Positions 60,578-64,000 of a stretch of 64,000 nucleotides of DNA are shown piece after piece. The DNA comes from UBA3263 sp964586765 (GTDB lineage Bacteria > Bacteroidota > Bacteroidia > Bacteroidales > Muribaculaceae): the NCBI GenBank assembly GCA_964586765.1, contig CAZPHN010000008.1:14278-78277 (forward strand), read 5' to 3'. How positions within the stretch are numbered: the first letter of the stretch is position 1; every line of letters begins with the position of its first letter. The notes beneath the pieces are model-generated. The model saw only the letters and a list, made by a program, of their open reading frames with translations. It was not told the origin of the DNA and made no database searches. A program made the position numbers and the translations under genes.

Positions 60578-61366
60578 ATGGAAAGCAATAATATGACTGA
60601 TATGTTATTAGATGTGCGCGAATTGCGCGCGTCGATTGACGGTAAAGAGATATTGAAAGGTATTAATCTTCAGGTGCGTCCCGGCGAGGTTCACGCCATC
60701 ATGGGTCCTAACGGCTCGGGAAAATCGACTTTTTCCGAGGTTCTGGCGGGCGACCCGGCGTTTACCGTTCTGGGCGGCGAGGCTTACCTTGACGGCAAGA
60801 ACCTTCTTGATCTCAGTCCGGAAAACCGCAGCCATGAGGGACTCTTCCTGTCATTCCAGTATCCGGTTGAAATTCCGGGAGTTTCAATGGCTAACTTCAT
60901 GAAGGCGGCAATCAACGCCAAGCGTAAATATTTCGGCAAAGAACCGCTTACTGCCGCTGATTTCCTGAAACTTATGAAGGAAAAACGCTCCATTGTCGAA
61001 CTCGACTCGAAACTCGCCTCTCGTTCGGTCAACGAGGGTTTCAGCGGCGGCGAGAAAAAGCGCAACGAGATTTTCCAGATGGCTATGCTTGAGCCTAAAC
61101 TCAGCATTCTCGACGAAACTGACTCGGGGCTTGATATCGACGCCCTGAGAATCGTGGCAGAGGGTGTCAACAAGCTTCACACCCCACAGAACGCTACAAT
61201 CGTAATCACTCACTATCAGCGACTTCTCGACTATATCAAGCCTGATTTCGTTCATGTCCTCTATAAAGGTAGAATTGTCCGCACCGGAGGTCCGGAACTG
61301 GCTCTGGAACTGGAGGAAAGAGGTTACGACTGGATAAAAAACGAAATTGACGCTCAGGAGCAATGA
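60578..61366 (+). CDS. sufC: Fe-S cluster assembly ATPase
   Basis: 262 residues. ATPase of the SUF scaffold: Walker A GPNGSGKST, signature SGGEKKRNEI, Walker B LSILDETDSGLDIDAL, and the Suf-specific QYPVEIPGVSMANFMKAAIN. An inner Met at residue 6 is an alternative start. Works with SufB and SufD as a BC2D complex that builds Fe-S clusters in the cytoplasm. It overlaps sufD by four bases. sufB, which usually lies directly before sufC, is not adjacent here. Confidence 0.96.
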   Translation: MESNNMTDMLLDVRELRASIDGKEILKGINLQVRPGEVHAIMGPNGSGKSTFSEVLAGDPAFTVLGGEAYLDGKNLLDLSPENRSHEGLFLSFQYPVEIPGVSMANFMKAAINAKRKYFGKEPLTAADFLKLMKEKRSIVELDSKLASRSVNEGFSGGEKKRNEIFQMAMLEPKLSILDETDSGLDIDALRIVAEGVNKLHTPQNATIVITHYQRLLDYIKPDFVHVLYKGRIVRTGGPELALELEERGYDWIKNEIDAQEQ

Positions 61367-62643
61367 ATCAGTATCAAAGTCTCTACGAGGAAAACCGCGA
61401 CGCGCTCGGCAACCGCGACAGGGAGCTGACGGCGTTTATGGAAACGGTAGACCGTCTGGACCCGGTATTTGAGCCGGAGACGTATGCCGTAAACATCCGG
61501 AGGTTAAAGTTGCCGGTTGATGCCGCCCGCTCGTTTAAATGCGCCGTGCCGGCAGTCAGCACCACTCCCGCCCTGATTGTCAATGATATTTTTCAGCCGT
61601 CAAAGCGACTCCCGGAGGGCGTCACGTTTATGTCGCTCAGAGCCGCCTCGGAGGTTTCGCCGGAGCTTATCCCGCAATCACTCAGAGAGAAGGACGCATC
61701 AGCCGAGTCGCGGCTGAATGACCTTTTGTGGACCGACGGAGCGTTGATACGCATCGGCAGGAACGTATGTCTTGAGCGTCCGCTGCAACTGGTCAACATT
61801 CTTTCCGCTCCGATGGATTTGATGACGTGCCGACGCATAATAATAGTGGCGGAACCGGGCTCACAGGCTAACATCCTGATTTGTGACCACACGCAGGATA
61901 CCGAGAGGAATTATCTTGTCAATGAGCTGATTGAGGTCAACATTGAACAGGGAGCGTCGATAACGCTTGACCGGGTTGAGGAATCATCGCCGCTTACTAT
62001 AAGGCGCAGCGAGATGCACGTCAGGCTCGCCGCCGACTCCCGTTTCAGCTCCACGTCGGCAATGCTTTCATGCGGCGATACACGCTCGAAAATCTATGCC
62101 GATTTGTATGGCACCGGAGCCGAAGCCCGCGTAAACGGCATGGTAATCGCTTCCGGCTCACAGAAACCGGGATTTGAGACCCGCATCTGCCATCATGCCG
62201 AACATACTTCATCGAACCAGATTTTCAAGTACATAGCTGATGGTCAGAGCCAATGCTCCTTTGACGGACTTATCACGGTAAAGGAGACTGCACGCTTTAC
62301 GGAGGCATATCAGACATGCCACAATCTGCTTGCAAGCCCGACGGCGCGCATGCATGCCGAACCGGCACTTGAAATATATTGCGATGAGGTAAAATGTTCC
62401 CACGGAGCCACAACGGGACAGCTCGACGATAACGCGCTGTTTTACATGCGCTCGCGTGGAATTCCCGAAGCGGAAGCGCGGCGGATGCTGATGGAGGCAT
62501 TCCTTGCCGATGTGATTGCGGCAGTGGGCATTACCAATCTGCGCGACCGTCTGCGCCACCTCGTTGAGAGGCGGTTCTCGGCATTGGCAACCGGAAATGA
62601 CTCATGTACGGACTGTTCAGCCATTAACGCACTGAATCAATAA
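61363..62643 (+). CDS. sufD: Fe-S cluster assembly protein SufD
   Basis: 426 residues with the SufB/SufD beta-helix core and the C-terminal signature DEVKCSHGATTGQLDDNALFYM with RGIPEAEARRMLMEAF. The His in CSHGAT is the conserved SufD residue near the SufB interface. N-terminal helical part LYEENRDALGNRDRELTAFM. Overlaps sufC and abuts sufS, so the three are translated together. Confidence 0.94.
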   Translation: MNQYQSLYEENRDALGNRDRELTAFMETVDRLDPVFEPETYAVNIRRLKLPVDAARSFKCAVPAVSTTPALIVNDIFQPSKRLPEGVTFMSLRAASEVSPELIPQSLREKDASAESRLNDLLWTDGALIRIGRNVCLERPLQLVNILSAPMDLMTCRRIIIVAEPGSQANILICDHTQDTERNYLVNELIEVNIEQGASITLDRVEESSPLTIRRSEMHVRLAADSRFSSTSAMLSCGDTRSKIYADLYGTGAEARVNGMVIASGSQKPGFETRICHHAEHTSSNQIFKYIADGQSQCSFDGLITVKETARFTEAYQTCHNLLASPTARMHAEPALEIYCDEVKCSHGATTGQLDDNALFYMRSRGIPEAEARRMLMEAFLADVIAAVGITNLRDRLRHLVERRFSALATGNDSCTDCSAINALNQ

Positions 62644-63860
62644 TGGATATCCTCGGACTAAGGAAAGATTTCCCCGCCCTTGACCGTCAGCTATATAAAC
62701 GTCCGATGGTCTATCTTGACAATGTGGCTACGTCACAGACTCCGCGACAGGTCGTAGAAGCCATAACTCGGGGATATTACAACGCCAAAGCAAATGTTCA
62801 TCGCGGAGTGCACACCCTCTCGCAGGAAGCCACCGCCCTGCAGGAAAACGCCCGCGAGCGCGTGCGCGCATGGATTAATGCCCGCTCCACCTCGGAAATC
62901 ATCTTCACGCGGGGCACAACGGAGGCGATAAACCTTGTTGCATCATCATTTGGCGAGCGACTCAAGGACGGCGATGAGATAATCCTGACGGTCATGGAAC
63001 ACCACGCCAACATAGTCCCATGGCAGCTGCTTCAGAACCGTCGCGGCATCCGCATAAGGGTTGTCCCCATCAACCCCGACGGCTCTCTGCAGATGGATGT
63101 ATACCGTTCACTTTTCAACGAGCGTACACGGCTTGCCACTTTCTGCCATGTCAGCAATGTGCTCGGAACCGTAAACCCGGTAAAGGAAATGGCAGCGATA
63201 GCCCACTCGTTTGGAGTCCCGGTGTTGATTGACGGCGCGCAGGCTGTTGCTCACCATCGTCCTGACGTGCAGGAGATTGACGCCGATTTCTATTGCTTTT
63301 CCTTCCACAAGATGTATGGACCGACAGGCATAGGCGTACTTTACGGAAAAGAATCGCTGCTCGAATCAATGCCCCCCTATCAGGGCGGCGGCGAAATGAT
63401 TGGACACGTATCGCTGACCGAAGGCACCACCTTTGCCGAACTACCCTATAAATTTGAAGCAGGCACACCGGATTTCGTTGGCATCGGAGCATCCGTTACC
63501 GCCATAGACTACATCGAATCCATCAGATTAGACCGCATTGCCGCCCATGAACACCGTCTGCTCGAACTTTGTACCGAACGGCTTATCTCGGAACTCCCAG
63601 AGATTGAAATCTACGGCACAACTCCCGGCAAATCCCCTGTAATCTCATTCCTCCTCCACCCTCACCATCACTATGACGTCGGACTGCTGCTCGACAAACA
63701 GGCGGTAGAAGTACGCACAGGACACCACTGCGCCCAACCCCTGATGCATGCACTCGGCATCGAAGGCACCGTGCGCGTCGGCTTCGCCCTCTACAACACC
63801 GAAGAAGAAGTTGACCGGCTCATCGTTGCCCTAAAAAAAATTCGCGACATAATGTCCTAA
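62643..63860 (+). CDS. sufS: Cysteine desulfurase
   Basis: 405 residues of the class V aminotransferase fold; supplies sulfur to the SUF scaffold from cysteine. PLP lysine in YCFSFHKMYGPTGIGVLYG, the PLP-stacking region VMEHHANIVPWQ, IDGAQAVAHH, and the active-site Cys in VRTGHHCAQPLMHALG. The GHHCAQP loop is the SufS (group II) form. First base of its ATG is the last base of the sufD stop. No sufE is visible after it before the window ends. Confidence 0.95.
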   Translation: MDILGLRKDFPALDRQLYKRPMVYLDNVATSQTPRQVVEAITRGYYNAKANVHRGVHTLSQEATALQENARERVRAWINARSTSEIIFTRGTTEAINLVASSFGERLKDGDEIILTVMEHHANIVPWQLLQNRRGIRIRVVPINPDGSLQMDVYRSLFNERTRLATFCHVSNVLGTVNPVKEMAAIAHSFGVPVLIDGAQAVAHHRPDVQEIDADFYCFSFHKMYGPTGIGVLYGKESLLESMPPYQGGGEMIGHVSLTEGTTFAELPYKFEAGTPDFVGIGASVTAIDYIESIRLDRIAAHEHRLLELCTERLISELPEIEIYGTTPGKSPVISFLLHPHHHYDVGLLLDKQAVEVRTGHHCAQPLMHALGIEGTVRVGFALYNTEEEVDRLIVALKKIRDIMS

Positions 63861-63906
63861 TCCACAACACCCTATCCCATCACGTATAAAAAAAGTCACA
63901 AAAAAA

Positions 63907-63938
63907 CTTGCACAGTTCAAAAAAACTCCCTAACTTTG
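63907..63938 (+). promoter_or_regulatory. Promoter of tRNA-Phe
   Basis: CTTG (63907-63910), 20-base spacer, TAACTTTG (63931-63938), 18 bases before the tRNA 5' end. Confidence 0.7.
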
Positions 63939-63955
63939 CAGTGCAAAAAACGAAA

Positions 63956-64000
63956 GGTGCCATAGCTCAGTTGGTAGAGCAAAGGACTGAAAATCCTTGT
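63956..64000 (+). tRNA. tRNA-Phe (anticodon GAA), 3' part beyond window
   Basis: Acceptor GGTGCCA, D arm GCTCAGTTGGTAGAGC, and anticodon arm AGGAC-TGAAAAT-CCTT region with GAA in the loop. The T arm and 3' end are cut by the window edge. Confidence 0.88.

Overview
The window looks like a chromosomal segment of a gut Bacteroidales bacterium. The low-key ribosome binding sites, the many promoters of the form TTTG-N20-TAnnTTTG, the TonB receptor/DUF4249, DUF3472, DUF4834 and DUF4373 families and the Ser-type sulfatase all fit. A Muribaculaceae-like host is my inference from overall protein flavour; no 16S gene is present to confirm it.

Layout, left to right. (1) 1-5049, minus strand: the head of an AT-rich surface-polysaccharide operon (glycosyltransferase running off the left edge, UDP-GlcNAc 2-epimerase, Wzx-type flippase). 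Its first gene is a striking fusion of a catalytically dead tyrosine-recombinase fold to a NusG/UpxY-type NGN-KOW antiterminator, preceded by a strong promoter and a 5' leader hairpin with a U-rich tail. (2) 5059-6846: psd-pssA-DUF4834, phosphatidylethanolamine synthesis, ending in a perfect terminator hairpin. (3) tRNA-Arg(CCT). (4) 7001-16941, minus: a long tightly packed housekeeping operon (two acyltransferases, metallophosphoesterase, Tex, HPPK-like, GH13, PlsC, SpeA, TruA). (5) 17056-25606, minus: a seven-gene outer-membrane/periplasmic redox cluster (porin, imelysin, di-haem oxidoreductase, porin, cytochrome lipoprotein, Rid/chorismatase-like protein, fused ResB-CcsA cytochrome c maturation protein). 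(6) 25776-29867, plus: an EmrAB-TolC-type efflux operon with a 29-residue leader ORF and hairpin. (7) 29902-33985: an ABM monooxygenase, a hemerythrin-LuxR one-component regulator, and a porin/solute-binding-protein pair. (8) 33966-39557, minus: an RND tripartite pump. (9) 39662-42537: TonB receptor plus DUF4249 lipoprotein. (10) 42574-47075: DUF3472 protein, a 195-bp inverted-repeat element, and a BlaI/BlaR-type operon with two operators flanking its own -7 box. (11) tRNA-Arg(ACG) with its own promoter and terminator. (12) 47523-57406, plus: GEVED/T9SS-like secreted protein, Ser-type sulfatase, RsmG, DUF486, metallo-hydrolase, GH20 hexosaminidase, MtaB, GT2. (13) 57389-60501, minus: DUF4373 protein with a Ser-Glu tandem repeat, a small secreted protein, PurT and a Crp/Fnr regulator. 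(14) sufCDS without an adjacent sufB, then the start of tRNA-Phe(GAA) at the right edge.

The most novel-looking item is the pseudo-recombinase-NusG fusion with its leader. Next come the 195-bp dyad element, the leader peptide upstream of the efflux operon, the redox/imelysin cluster and the hemerythrin-LuxR regulator. No transposase, prophage or CRISPR array was seen.
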